DNA of 33,223 nucleotides from DATMYQ01 sp035560935 (GTDB lineage: Bacteria; Bacillota; Negativicutes; Sporomusales; Sporomusaceae). Both the position numbers and the translations under genes were made by a program. Location: the NCBI GenBank assembly GCA_035560935.1, contig DATMYQ010000144.1, positions 1 to 33,223 of the forward strand, in the 5' to 3' direction. Below are positions 1 through 8,681 of the stretch, one piece after another; within the stretch, counting starts at the first letter, position 1, and each line of letters begins with the position of its first letter. The notes beneath the pieces were generated by a model, which was not told the origin of the DNA, searched no databases, and saw nothing but the letters and a program-made list of their open reading frames with translations.

Positions 1-4
1 CAAA

Positions 5-33
5 TAAACAGACAAATATTGTTTAATTATAAT
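5..33 (+). promoter_or_regulatory. candidate sigma-A promoter upstream of rmuC
   Basis: A TAAACA -35-like hexamer (4 of 6 matches to TTGACA) lies 17 nt before a perfect TATAAT at 28-33. It is about 120 nt upstream of rmuC, which leaves a long untranslated leader. A second -10-like TATACT at 121-126 is nearer the gene but has no good -35 partner. Assignment is by consensus only. Confidence 0.3.
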
Positions 34-153
34 GATTTGTTTCGATCATTGTAACATGAAAAGTATTTTGCGTGCAATTGTTTCACCGCAAGAAGGGTTT
101 TCCTCAATAGCGTCAAATAGTATACTGGCTGATGAGCATGACAGGAGGAAATA

Positions 154-1527
154 ATGATGATGGAAAAGGAAGTAGAATTGTGGCTGAGCGCTGGCATTCT
201 GGTGCTGAATATAGGCATTCTGCTGTTGATTATTCGTGGCTTTCGGGAGTTGCAGGGTCATGAAATGCGGGAGCAGTTGAACGCGTTGGAAAAAAACAGC
301 GCCCGTTTGGAACAGCAGCTACGCGAAGAAAGCGCTCAGAACCGGCATGAAGCGGCGCTTCGCGCGCAGGAGTTACGGACGGAAATGAATCTGGGTCTGC
401 AGGGCCTGACGGATTCGATGCTACGGCGGATGAATGAAAATAATGCGGCCCAGCTGCATCAATTGGAAGTATTTTCCGGACAACTGCAGGCTTTAACACA
501 AATGAACGATCAAAAGATGGAAAGTGTCCGGGAAACGGTGGAACGGCAGCTGCACCAGCTGCGGGAAGACAACAACACTAAAATTGAACAAATGCGGCAA
601 ACGGTGGATGAAAAGCTGCACGCCACGCTGGAACAGCGACTGGGGCAATCCTTTCAATTGGTCAGCGAGCGGTTGGAGTTGGTTCACAAAGGGTTGGGAG
701 AAATGCAAACCCTGGCTGCCGGTGTCGGCGATTTGAAGAAAGTGCTGACGAATGTAAAAACCCGGGGGGTTTGGGGCGAAGTCCAGTTGGGAGCTTTACT
801 GGAACAGCTGCTAACCGTTGAGCAGTATTCCCGTAATGTCGCCACCCGTCCCGGCAGTAATGAACGGGTTGAGTATGCGGTGCGACTGCCGGGAAAGGAA
901 GGGGATGACAATCCGGTGTGGCTGCCGATTGATGCAAAGTTTCCCCAGGAAGATTATCTGCGCCTGCTGGAAGCCCAGGAACAGGCCAATGCACCAATGG
1001 CGGAAGAAGCTTACCGGGCTCTGGAAAGCCGCATTCGCAGCGAAGCCCGGGCGATTACGGATAAATATCTGGCGCCGCCCTTTACCACCGAGTTCGGCGT
1101 GATGTTTTTGCCTATTGAGGGATTATATGCCGAAGTGTTGCGCCGTCCCGGATTGTATGACGCCTTGTTAACAGAGTACCGGGTGGTGATTTGCGGACCG
1201 ACAACGCTGGCTGCTTTCCTTAACAGCCTGCAAATGGGTTTTCGCACTCTGGCGGTGGAAAAGCGCAGTTCTGAAGTGTGGAAATTGTTAGGGGCGGTAA
1301 AAACCGAATTTGGCAAATTTGGTCAGTTGTTGGACCAAACCGGTAAAAAACTGGATGCTGCCAGTAAATCCATTGATTTGGCCGCCCGAAAAACCCGCAC
1401 GATTGAACGAAAGTTACGGACGGTGCAGGAATTACCGGCAGCAGAGGCGGAGGCCGTTCTGGCGGCAGATTTGGATATGCCGGGGGAACCGGAAGAGCTG
1501 GATGATCCTAAATCAAGCGAAGACTGA
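154..1527 (+). CDS. rmuC: DNA recombination protein RmuC
   Basis: The protein has an N-terminal hydrophobic segment (about residues 8-27), a long coiled coil rich in Glu, Gln and Arg (about 35-190), and then a conserved globular RmuC domain. Recognisable stretches include KTRGVWGEVQLGALLEQLL, LPIDAKFP, APPFTTEFGVMFLP and VICGPTTLAAFLNSLQMG. RmuC proteins have a restriction-endonuclease-like fold and limit recombination and inversions at short repeats. The 457-residue length is normal for the family. Three tandem ATGs (154, 157, 160) follow the ribosome site AGGAGG at 143-148, and the second or third has better spacing than the first, so the start could move 3-6 nt. The gene appears monocistronic; its stop codon lies inside a strong hairpin and the next gene is convergent. 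Confidence 0.9.
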   Translation: MMMEKEVELWLSAGILVLNIGILLLIIRGFRELQGHEMREQLNALEKNSARLEQQLREESAQNRHEAALRAQELRTEMNLGLQGLTDSMLRRMNENNAAQLHQLEVFSGQLQALTQMNDQKMESVRETVERQLHQLREDNNTKIEQMRQTVDEKLHATLEQRLGQSFQLVSERLELVHKGLGEMQTLAAGVGDLKKVLTNVKTRGVWGEVQLGALLEQLLTVEQYSRNVATRPGSNERVEYAVRLPGKEGDDNPVWLPIDAKFPQEDYLRLLEAQEQANAPMAEEAYRALESRIRSEARAITDKYLAPPFTTEFGVMFLPIEGLYAEVLRRPGLYDALLTEYRVVICGPTTLAAFLNSLQMGFRTLAVEKRSSEVWKLLGAVKTEFGKFGQLLDQTGKKLDAASKSIDLAARKTRTIERKLRTVQELPAAEAEAVLAADLDMPGEPEELDDPKSSED

Positions 1528-1550
1528 CATACTTTGTCAGTCTTCGCTTG
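1514..1550 (+). terminator. 16-bp perfect hairpin overlapping the rmuC stop codon
   Basis: Arms 1514-1529 and 1535-1550 are perfect reverse complements around a 5-nt loop. The rmuC TGA (1525-1527) is inside the left arm. No T-tract follows, so it is not a canonical intrinsic terminator. It may stabilise the 3' end or act with the T-tract structure some 50 nt downstream. Confidence 0.5.
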
Positions 1551-1571
1551 AGAAGGCAAGGTTGCAGTAAA

Positions 1572-1607
1572 CCGGCAAAAAAGATTAATGCCGGCGGCTT
1601 TTTTTGC
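1572..1607. terminator. probable bidirectional terminator between convergent genes
   Basis: CCGGC (1572-1576) pairs with GCCGG (1590-1594), followed by GGC and seven T residues (1599-1605) on the + strand. A matching A-rich run at 1577-1582 gives a T-run on the - strand. It lies between the 3' ends of rmuC (+) and the HD-GYP gene (-), and could serve both. Confidence 0.5.
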
Positions 1608-1626
1608 GATATCATTAAAGAGAGGT

Positions 1627-2685
1627 TTATAGTGCCATATATTCCGGTATGGAAAGATGAAGAATGCGGACATTGTTGGCACTGGAAAGGTCAATGATTT
1701 GGTTGTCATCCGTCCGTATGATCGGGTAACCGGAATTATTGGGATGAAAAAAGATCACTTCGGCGCAGCGGCCATCGCTGAGCACCACGGTATTGTTTAT
1801 CAGTGAATCCCTAATTTGACGGATAAACGGATGGCAGACGGCCGGATCCAGTTTACCAAACATTTCCTTGGAAAGAAGGTCCAGTACGGGAAACGGATTG
1901 GAGTATTCGTCGTGATAGGCTTCGGTGTGGAAGAGGTTCGCCACCGCAATGATACGGGCAAAGAGATGGATTTTATTGCCTTCGGTGCCGCGGGGAAAAC
2001 CGCTGCCATCCATGCATTCATGATGTTGCAGAACACTAAGGATGATTTCCGGCGGGATAGCGCCCACATCTTTTAGCAGCGCGCCTCCTGTGATGACGTG
2101 TTTTTCCGGGCCGGTCACATCCTCTTTGCCGGTGACCAGTTTGCCAATATCGTGCAATAAGGCGGCCAGGGTCAGGTTTTTCAATTCATTTTCCGCCAGT
2201 TTCATTTGATGGCCGATAATACCGCAAATGAAAGCAACCATCACGGAATGCCGGGAAACGGTATCGGCCAGTTTATAGTCACTGATCAATAGATATTCCA
2301 GAACGGCCGGACCGGAATTAAGTACGGATGAATATACGCTGAACGAAGTGTCTTTTAACTCCTGCACGGGAATCTTTTTTTGGTTTCGCACAAAATCAAA
2401 AGACTGAGAAGCATTGGCGACAACGGTATCGTAGTCGGAGAAAAAAGACATAAAATTTTTCAGAACATCCTCATTGTTGGCGACCATCGGAGCCGGCGGC
2501 GTAACCGCTTCCGTTTCTCCGTAGATATAGACATGACTGATATCCCACATGGTGAGCAGGGAAATGGTCCGCTCGCTAAGGACGACTTCTTTTCCCAGCA
2601 AAACCTTTCCTGTCAGAGTCATTACTTGATCACTTAAGACATTACCTGGTTGCAGTTCGTTTACCGGTATCATTTTTGTTTCCAC
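1627..2685 (-). CDS. HD-GYP-type phosphohydrolase domain protein
   Basis: This 352-residue protein has an HD-family metal-binding core: H146 (SRHSV), H178-D179 with K182 (LLHDIGK), H221-H222-E223 and DGSGFP (226-231). HD-GYP domains hydrolyse cyclic di-GMP and related cyclic dinucleotides; here the GYP tripeptide reads GFP, a conservative Tyr-to-Phe change. The N-terminal region (residues 1-60, MIPVNELQPGNVLSDQV) resembles the short segment often found before HD-GYP domains. There is no membrane segment or receiver domain, so what it senses is unknown. GTG is taken as the start because AAGGAG lies 9 nt upstream on the - strand. A TATAAT at 2713-2718 (-) is a possible -10 box without a convincing -35. 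c-di-GMP hydrolysis is inferred from family membership. Confidence 0.8.
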   Translation of the reverse strand: METKMIPVNELQPGNVLSDQVMTLTGKVLLGKEVVLSERTISLLTMWDISHVYIYGETEAVTPPAPMVANNEDVLKNFMSFFSDYDTVVANASQSFDFVRNQKKIPVQELKDTSFSVYSSVLNSGPAVLEYLLISDYKLADTVSRHSVMVAFICGIIGHQMKLAENELKNLTLAALLHDIGKLVTGKEDVTGPEKHVITGGALLKDVGAIPPEIILSVLQHHECMDGSGFPRGTEGNKIHLFARIIAVANLFHTEAYHDEYSNPFPVLDLLSKEMFGKLDPAVCHPFIRQIRDSLINNTVVLSDGRCAEVIFFHPNNSGYPIIRTDDNQIIDLSSANNVRILHLSIPEYMAL

Positions 2686-2850
2686 GTCAATTCACTCCTT
2701 TTGCTATATTTCATTATAATTCATGACATGGAAAACAACGCCTGTTTCCAAGACCTATTTATTTGGGCGATAAGTCCCGTTGTCGGGCGAATTGCTGGAA
2801 TGTGGGCCGATTGTGGGTAAAAAAGTACAGAAAAGTAAGAAGTGGCGGTG

Positions 2851-5412
2851 ATGAATATGGGTGTAGACAATATTATAAAAAGTGGCGTCTCTCCGGTGGC
2901 TCCCCGGATACAACCCGGACAACCCTCTGTTGAAGGCCCGGTCATTCAAACGCCGGAGGCGCCGGCGAAAAGTAGTGTGCAAATTAATCTGGAAGGGTTC
3001 CTGCGTTCACAGCTGTCAGACCTGGCCAAAGCGATGGAAAACCGCAGCCAGCTGATGGCGGCGTTACCGGAAGACGTCCGGAGCGCTGTTCAGAATTTGA
3101 TTCAACAGGCTTCAATGATGCAAGAAACGTTGCCCCAGGGAATGACGGAAATGCTGAAAAGCCAGCGCAACCTGGCAGAGCAGTTGCAAACCTTGGGAGA
3201 AACGCTGGCCAATGCGGCGGTGCTGAATGAAGGAACCGACAGTGAAATGAGAACTTTTCTGGCGAAAGTAGCGCAGCAATTCACGGACAGCTCGTCGCAA
3301 TCTCCTGAGGCTGCGGCCAAGGATTTGCTGAAAATGGTAACTCGGTTGATTGCTAATGAGGGCGAATTATCCCCCAATCAAGCAGAAGCTGTGAAAAAGC
3401 TGGCGGAACAATTGCAGGGAAAGAGTACGACTGAGCTTTCGGAAAGTGAGCAGAAATTACTGCAAAGTCTGGTGGAGAATTTTGGTGGCAAGGTTGCCGA
3501 AGATTTAAAGCAAATGGCGCAACTGCTGCAGGCTAAAAATTCCACTGCCGGCCTGACCCCGGAGCAGGAAAAAACGTTGGCGGATCTGATCAAAAATCTG
3601 CCACCGGAAATTGGGCAGATTGCCCAGGAAATGATGACGGCCAGCGGTACCTCGCAAAAACTGTCCCAGCTGGCGGAAACGCTGGAATTTGATACGTTGA
3701 TCAATGCCAATTCACCAAAAGAGTTACAAGATTTGCTCGCCAAAACTGCAGAAAAATTTGCCACCTGGTCTACCTTGCCGCCGGGTCAGGCCGCCGAAGA
3801 ATTGCAACAACTGGCACAGCGGCTGCTGAACAACGATCCGGCCGCAGCGGAGATCAAACAGATGCTGCAGCAACTGGCGGAACAGCTGCCGGCGATGCAG
3901 CCGGATCAGTTATCAGAAAAAGAGAATACCCAGCTGAAATCTTTACTGAAAAATCTGGAGGCCTTCCTGCCGGAAACGGTAAGACAGGCGGCGGTAGCGG
4001 AGGATATGCCCGAATTGCCCCGTCTGTGGACCTTGTTTAAAGCGGCGGGTGCCAGCCAGTGGAAAAATATCGCACCGCAGGAGATGGAACAGGCGGCTGC
4101 TTTACTCAGCGATTTATCAGTTACGGTTTCGGAAACGCCGGCAACCGGTTCTCAGTTGCTCCGGCAGGCGGAATTATTGGACAGCCTGTCGCCGGAACTG
4201 ATCAAGGCGGTCAAAGATAATTTGGGCTTTTCCCAGGGAACCGTACGAATCAATGATCTGGTCCGAGCCTTGCAGCAGGCGGTGAACTCATTCCCGGACG
4301 GAAGTACTGCTGCACCGGCGTCTGCCGGAGACGGGGATGCCTGGGTCAGTCAGGTGGTGCAAAAAGCGCTGCAACAGTTACAAATCAGCGATGATGGCAG
4401 CGGACAAAATATGAAAGCGGCGGTGGCCGCACTGCAGGAGCTGGCGGAAGGTATGACGGCCGGGACCGGGGCGAAAAGTTCTCTGGCCCAGGCGTTGTCG
4501 TTGCAACAATTGCCCACGGATGTGGCCGGAGCGATCAAGAATTTACTGCAACAAGAGGATGCGGCCACTCAGCTGACAAAATTTTCTCAGTTTATGACCG
4601 GCATGGGTGCCAACGAAGCTGTGACCATGAAGGATTTTCAACAAGTTTTGTCCCAAATCGCGACGGGGACGGGAATCAGCGGTATGCCGGGCCCGATATC
4701 CGGTTCGTTGTTGACGATGCTGCAGTCTTATGCCCGGGAAATGGTCACTACGGTGGAGGATTTGCAGCAGTTGACTCAAAAATTGTCAGTGAACTTATTG
4801 GGAGGAACGGTGGCCGATCTGCCGGAAAATGAACAACGGCTGTTGCAGCAGCTGGTGAAAAATCTCGGCGCCAACCTGCCGCCGGCGTTGCAGCAGGCGT
4901 CGGCCCGGGCTTCGTCTTCCCAGGTGACGGAAATTTATACCTTGCTGAAGGCCATTGGCACCGGCGTTTGGCAGGAAGGCGTCCCGGACAGTCTGCAAAA
5001 GGCTGCCGATATTGTCCGGGAAATGGCGCAGACGGTGCAAAAAGGTACGGGTTTGGCCAGCCAAAAACAGGTGGATCACAGCGTATTGTCCTTCACTACA
5101 CCATTGTATTTTGGCGAAGGCGGCATGCCCTATCCCGCTTATGTTCATATCTATCAGCAAAATAACGAGGCGGGACAACGTGGTCGGGGAAAGTCCCGCT
5201 TTGAGACCTGGATGCGGGTTTCGCTGGAAACAGAAAACCTGGGCGTGGTCGATACTATTTTTCGTTTGTATGATGATGATCAATTATCAGTACGGGTGAG
5301 ATTGAACGGTCTGGAGGCGGCGGAGGCTTTTTCCGACGGGGCTATGGACATCCGGAAGAAACTGAACGAAGGAAAACTGAAGTTGGCGGAACTGAGTATA
5401 AATGCGGTGTAA
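2851..5412 (+). CDS. large repeat-containing protein with FliK-like (flagellar hook-length control) C-terminal domain
   Basis: This is an 853-residue protein rich in Ala, Gln, Leu and Glu, predicted mostly helical, with no signal peptide. About the last 80 residues (FETWMRVSLETENLGVVDTI, then LSVRVRL and a KLAELSI ending) resemble the C-terminal hook-length-control domain of FliK. The middle contains diverged internal repeats. Residues about 353-428 and 656-731 align along their length (LLKNLEAFLPE / LVKNLGANLPP; LWTLFKAAGASQW / IYTLLKAIGTGVW), with shorter copies near 195 and 234. ATG 2851 has a weak AAGAAG 9 nt upstream; an in-frame GTG at 2842 is possible. The gene ends 15 nt before mnmE and is probably cotranscribed with it. 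No other flagellar gene is in the window, so hook-length control is uncertain; a secreted or scaffold-like relative is possible. Confidence 0.6.
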   Translation: MNMGVDNIIKSGVSPVAPRIQPGQPSVEGPVIQTPEAPAKSSVQINLEGFLRSQLSDLAKAMENRSQLMAALPEDVRSAVQNLIQQASMMQETLPQGMTEMLKSQRNLAEQLQTLGETLANAAVLNEGTDSEMRTFLAKVAQQFTDSSSQSPEAAAKDLLKMVTRLIANEGELSPNQAEAVKKLAEQLQGKSTTELSESEQKLLQSLVENFGGKVAEDLKQMAQLLQAKNSTAGLTPEQEKTLADLIKNLPPEIGQIAQEMMTASGTSQKLSQLAETLEFDTLINANSPKELQDLLAKTAEKFATWSTLPPGQAAEELQQLAQRLLNNDPAAAEIKQMLQQLAEQLPAMQPDQLSEKENTQLKSLLKNLEAFLPETVRQAAVAEDMPELPRLWTLFKAAGASQWKNIAPQEMEQAAALLSDLSVTVSETPATGSQLLRQAELLDSLSPELIKAVKDNLGFSQGTVRINDLVRALQQAVNSFPDGSTAAPASAGDGDAWVSQVVQKALQQLQISDDGSGQNMKAAVAALQELAEGMTAGTGAKSSLAQALSLQQLPTDVAGAIKNLLQQEDAATQLTKFSQFMTGMGANEAVTMKDFQQVLSQIATGTGISGMPGPISGSLLTMLQSYAREMVTTVEDLQQLTQKLSVNLLGGTVADLPENEQRLLQQLVKNLGANLPPALQQASARASSSQVTEIYTLLKAIGTGVWQEGVPDSLQKAADIVREMAQTVQKGTGLASQKQVDHSVLSFTTPLYFGEGGMPYPAYVHIYQQNNEAGQRGRGKSRFETWMRVSLETENLGVVDTIFRLYDDDQLSVRVRLNGLEAAEAFSDGAMDIRKKLNEGKLKLAELSINAV

Positions 5413-5427
5413 CTTTGAAAGGGGTTC

Positions 5428-6843
5428 ATGATTTTGAGCAGGGAGTTTCGCGGGGGAGAGCAGGAAGAGACCATTGTGGCCATCGCCACTGCGGCGGGTG
5501 AAGGCGGTATCGGCATTATCCGGGTCAGCGGCAGCCGGGCAATAGATATGGCGCGGCGGTTGTTTGTGCCGGCCGGGAAGCTGTCGTCCGAAACGATAGC
5601 GGCAAAGCGGCAGTTTTTGTACGGCTGGGTTAAAGAACCGGATAGTCAGGGAAGAATTGATGAAGCGATATTGTTGATTATGCCGGCGCCTCATTCTTAT
5701 ACCCGGGAAGACGTGGTGGAATTTCACTGCCATGGGGGTCCGTCGCCGCTTCGCCGGATACTGGACGTATTAATGCGGCAGGGAATCCGGTTGGCGGAAC
5801 CGGGCGAATTTACCAAACGGGCGTTTTTGAACGGTCGTTTGGATTTGCCGCAGGCGGAAGCCGTCATGGATGTCATCCGGGCCAAAACGGACGCTTCTTT
5901 AAAAATGGCGGTGGGAAATCTGGCCGGAGGGCTTTCGCTCCGGATTCGTGCGTTGCGGGACGATTTACTGGCCATGATTGCCCGGCTGGAAGCCGCGATT
6001 GACTTTCCGGAAGAGGATATTGAAGAACTGGCTTCAACGGAAGCCGGCAGTGCGCTCGTCACCACCCGGGAAGTCATTGCCGAATTGCTGGCTACCGCTC
6101 AGACCGGACGGATTTTGCGGGAAGGTTTGGCTACGGTGATCATCGGTAAGCCCAATGTGGGGAAATCCAGCCTGCTTAACGCATTGCTCCGGGAAAAACG
6201 GGCCATCGTGACTGATGTTCCCGGCACTACCCGCGATATTATTGAGGAATATTTAAATGTTCGGGGAATTCCGCTCAAGATTATTGATACGGCCGGAATT
6301 CGGGAAACTGAGGATTTGGTGGAGCGGATCGGTGTGGAGAGAGCTCGCCGGATTGTTGATACGGCGGATTTGGTACTGTTGTTGCTGGATGCCTCTTCGC
6401 CGCTCAGTCGGGAAGACAAGGAAGTTTTGTCTTTATTGCCGGGGCGGGAAGCGGTGATCCTCTTGAATAAAAGCGATTTGCCACCGGTGCTGACGTCGGA
6501 AGAATTGGCTGTTTTCGCTCCGGGCCGGCTGGTATTGAAAATATCGGTAACAGAAGGCAGCGGCCTGGATCAGTTGGAAGACGCTATTGCCGGAATGGTA
6601 TACCGGGATGGATTGGAGCCGGTAGACGCGGCTTTTGTTAATACTCTCCGGCAGGCAGATTTATTGCGACAGACAGATCAGTGTCTGATCGCGGCGTTGG
6701 CGGCTATCGATGCCGGTATGCCGCCGGATTGCCTGGTGGTGGATTTGCGTGAGGCCTGGGAGCAACTGGGGAAAATTACTGGCGATACGGTGGGAGAGGA
6801 TATCATTGATCAAATTTTTTCCCGCTTTTGTATCGGAAAATAA
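5428..6843 (+). CDS. mnmE: tRNA uridine-5-carboxymethylaminomethyl(34) synthesis GTPase MnmE
   Basis: MnmE with MnmG installs the carboxymethylaminomethyl group on U34 of certain tRNAs, using GTP hydrolysis and a formyl-folate C1 unit. The sequence shows the N-terminal folate-binding domain (TIVAIATAAGEGGIGIIRVSG), the helical domain, and an inserted G domain with P-loop GKPNVGKSS (from residue 240), DVPGTTRD (G2), DTAGIRETED (G3) and NKSD (G4). It ends in the invariant CIGK, whose Cys is catalytic. The length of 471 residues is typical (450-470). AAAGGGG precedes ATG 5428; the first dozen residues extend past the conserved start, so a start slightly inside cannot be excluded. It is likely transcribed with the upstream FliK-like gene. 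Its usual partner mnmG lies 4 kb downstream, beyond the signalling cluster. Confidence 0.97.
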   Translation: MILSREFRGGEQEETIVAIATAAGEGGIGIIRVSGSRAIDMARRLFVPAGKLSSETIAAKRQFLYGWVKEPDSQGRIDEAILLIMPAPHSYTREDVVEFHCHGGPSPLRRILDVLMRQGIRLAEPGEFTKRAFLNGRLDLPQAEAVMDVIRAKTDASLKMAVGNLAGGLSLRIRALRDDLLAMIARLEAAIDFPEEDIEELASTEAGSALVTTREVIAELLATAQTGRILREGLATVIIGKPNVGKSSLLNALLREKRAIVTDVPGTTRDIIEEYLNVRGIPLKIIDTAGIRETEDLVERIGVERARRIVDTADLVLLLLDASSPLSREDKEVLSLLPGREAVILLNKSDLPPVLTSEELAVFAPGRLVLKISVTEGSGLDQLEDAIAGMVYRDGLEPVDAAFVNTLRQADLLRQTDQCLIAALAAIDAGMPPDCLVVDLREAWEQLGKITGDTVGEDIIDQIFSRFCIGK

Positions 6844-6857
6844 GGAAAACAATTTGG

Positions 6858-6894
6858 AAGCGGCGGGGCAACTTTTGCCTTCGCCGCTTGTTTT
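6858..6894 (+). terminator. intrinsic terminator after mnmE
   Basis: AAGCGGCG (6858-6865) pairs with CGCCGCTT (6882-6889), extended inside by GGCAA/TTGCC, and is followed by GTTTTG. The short T-run makes it moderate in strength. It isolates mnmE from the signalling genes that follow. Confidence 0.6.
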
Positions 6895-6902
6895 GCAGGA
6901 AA

Positions 6903-6932
6903 TTGACTGTTGTTAGCGAAAACTTCTATAAT
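6903..6932 (+). promoter_or_regulatory. sigma-A promoter for the vWA-PP2C-kinase operon
   Basis: TTGACT (6903-6908) and a perfect TATAAT (6927-6932) are separated by 18 nt. This gives a transcript starting near 6940 and a leader of about 80 nt before the vWA gene. Placed directly after the mnmE terminator, it indicates that the signalling genes have their own transcription start and that downstream mnmG-rsmG may rely on it. Confidence 0.6.
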
Positions 6933-7020
6933 ATAGATTGAGGAATAATATCGAGATGCAAATAACAGACTGCTGCCGTTTCTTTTTGGCTAAAGGCTGT
7001 CTGCGGAAGAAAGGAAAGTT

Positions 7021-7728
7021 ATGGATACATCATTGCGTCGCCCCGGTGGGGAGTTGGCATCCCGTCCATTACATTTTATATGGATTACGGACTGCTCCGG
7101 CTCCATGATCGCCAATGGAAAAATCCAGGCTCTGAATGATGCCATTCGCGAGTCAGTGCCGTTAATGCGCAATGTGGCGCAGGATAATCCCAACGCGCAG
7201 GTTTTGATCCGGGTGTTGAAATTCTCCACGGGTGCCCATTGGCATATTGACGAACCCGTGCCGATCGAACAGTTTGAGTGGACGGATCTGGCGGCAGCCG
7301 GCCTTACCGATCTGGGGAAAGCCTTAAGTCTGGTAGCGGAGCAGATGATGGTATCGGCGATGCACCAGCGGGCCTTGCCGCCGGTGCTGGTACTGGTCAG
7401 TGACGGCCAGCCCACTGATAATTATTTGAATGGATTGCAGGAACTGATGGATTTGCCCTGGGGGAAAAAAGCCGTCCGTATCGGTATTGCCATTGGTACA
7501 GATGCTAATGAAACCGTACTGGAAAAATTTATCGGCAATCCGGAAATCCCTGTTTTGCGGGCTAATAATCCCGACGTTTTGACCCGGTATATTAAATGGG
7601 CATCTACGGTAGTCTTGAAATCGGCGTCTTCTCCCGGCAGCCGGGCCCAGGTTGGCATGATTAACGGCGGCAATGTGGAAATTCCGATGCTGCCCACCGT
7701 TCCGACCACCGCGCTGGACGTCTGGTAG
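7021..7728 (+). CDS. TerY-like von Willebrand factor A domain protein
   Basis: This 235-residue protein is a single vWA domain with a complete metal-ion-dependent adhesion site: D24-x-S26-x-S28 (ITDCSGSM), T96 (GLTDLGKAL) and D128 (VSDGQPTD). It has no signal peptide or membrane segment and is therefore cytoplasmic. The small size, the SRPLHFIWITDCSGSM opening and the proline-containing tail ending in DVW resemble the TerY family of the tellurite/stress systems. In the family, vWA proteins bind protein partners through the metal. Its neighbours, a PP2C phosphatase and a kinase, match the TerY-P triad arrangement, where it is thought to be a scaffold or phosphorylation target. AAAGGAAAG precedes ATG 7021. 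Role in this organism is inferred from this context. Confidence 0.85.
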   Translation: MDTSLRRPGGELASRPLHFIWITDCSGSMIANGKIQALNDAIRESVPLMRNVAQDNPNAQVLIRVLKFSTGAHWHIDEPVPIEQFEWTDLAAAGLTDLGKALSLVAEQMMVSAMHQRALPPVLVLVSDGQPTDNYLNGLQELMDLPWGKKAVRIGIAIGTDANETVLEKFIGNPEIPVLRANNPDVLTRYIKWASTVVLKSASSPGSRAQVGMINGGNVEIPMLPTVPTTALDVW

Positions 7729-7744
7729 AAAGGATACGGTGGCG

Positions 7745-8680
7745 ATGAATAATAAACAGAATCAATGGCCCTGGCGGGTGATGGGAGAGAAAGTGATCGG
7801 TGCAACGCATAGCCGGTCAGGCAACCCTTGTCAGGACGCCATATTATGGAAAGTATTGCCCGAACAGCGGGGTATTGTGCTGGCGGTGGCCGACGGCCAC
7901 GGTAGCAGCTCCAGTCCGTATAGTGATGAAGGCGCGGCCCTCGCGGTTCAGGTAGCGGTAGCGTTATTGGAAAAATTGACGCAGGAGAGCGGCGACAATT
8001 TATCGTTATTGAAGCAGATGGCTGAGGCGCAGCTGCCGCGGATGATGGTACGGGGCTGGGCGGAGGAAGTATTGGCGCGGCATCGGGAAAAACGGATAAA
8101 AGATCCCGATGCTGAATCGCTTCCTCTCTTGCCGGGTTTTTCTGTTGTCCCGGCACCGGAAGTTGCGGCTGATTTTCCGGAAGAGTTAACGGATGCAGAG
8201 CAGGGGCGGATCTTGCTGAAATATGGCAGTACGCTTCTGGCGGTGCTGGCCACTGCCCGGTTTTTTATTTTGTTTCAGCTGGGGGATGGCGATATTTTGG
8301 TGGTGGAAAGCGATGGATCCGTCAGCCGTCCTTTGACGCGGCGAACGGGGCTGGCTGCCAATGAAACACTTTCTTTGTGCACAAAATCTTCCTGGAAAGA
8401 CGTGCAATTTTTGTTTCAGCCATTGCACGGTGAAGAGCCGCCGTTATTACTGGTGGCTACGGATGGCTACTCTAATTCGTTTGCCAGCGAAGAAGGATTT
8501 TTCCGGGTTGGCTCGGATTATTTGGCACTGTTAAAGCGGGACGGCCCCGACGAAGTGGCTTTAAAGCTGAAAGAATGGCTGGCGGAGACTTCAGAAAGCG
8601 GCAGTGGGGACGATATTGCGCTGGGTATGGTTTTTCGGGGTGACGGTTGTTCAGCGACAGGGCTGGGAGGAGGTGACTGA
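7745..8680 (+). CDS. PP2C-family serine/threonine protein phosphatase
   Basis: This 311-residue protein has metal-dependent phosphatase motifs in order: NPCQDA with D31, VADGHGSSSSPYSDEGA (D50-G51-H52-G53), LLVATDGYSN (D240-G241) and SGDDIALGM (D289-D290). These are the Asp residues that coordinate the two catalytic metals in PP2C enzymes, so it should be active. No membrane or sensor domain is present. ATG 7745 is chosen because AAAGGA at 7729-7734 lies 10 nt upstream; an in-frame GTG at 7739 is too close to it. The reading frame extends further upstream, but that part overlaps the vWA gene and does not look like family sequence. It lies 16 nt after the vWA gene and 1 nt before the kinase gene. 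It probably reverses the phosphorylation made by that kinase. Confidence 0.9.
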   Translation: MNNKQNQWPWRVMGEKVIGATHSRSGNPCQDAILWKVLPEQRGIVLAVADGHGSSSSPYSDEGAALAVQVAVALLEKLTQESGDNLSLLKQMAEAQLPRMMVRGWAEEVLARHREKRIKDPDAESLPLLPGFSVVPAPEVAADFPEELTDAEQGRILLKYGSTLLAVLATARFFILFQLGDGDILVVESDGSVSRPLTRRTGLAANETLSLCTKSSWKDVQFLFQPLHGEEPPLLLVATDGYSNSFASEEGFFRVGSDYLALLKRDGPDEVALKLKEWLAETSESGSGDDIALGMVFRGDGCSATGLGGGD

Positions 8681-8681
8681 T

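Noticed and set aside
79..94. Half parS (TGTTTCAC) upstream of rmuC
   Set aside because: Only 11 of 16 bases match and the right half is degenerate; unlikely to be a functional site.
2765..2813. Sigma-28-like -10 sequences (GGCGATAA, GCCGATTG) before the FliK-like gene
   Set aside because: No TAAA -35 element is found at the required distance upstream of either.
7673..7744. Upstream extension of the PP2C reading frame
   Set aside because: It overlaps the vWA gene, is rich in Cys/Pro/Arg unlike the family, and a good ribosome site serves ATG 7745.
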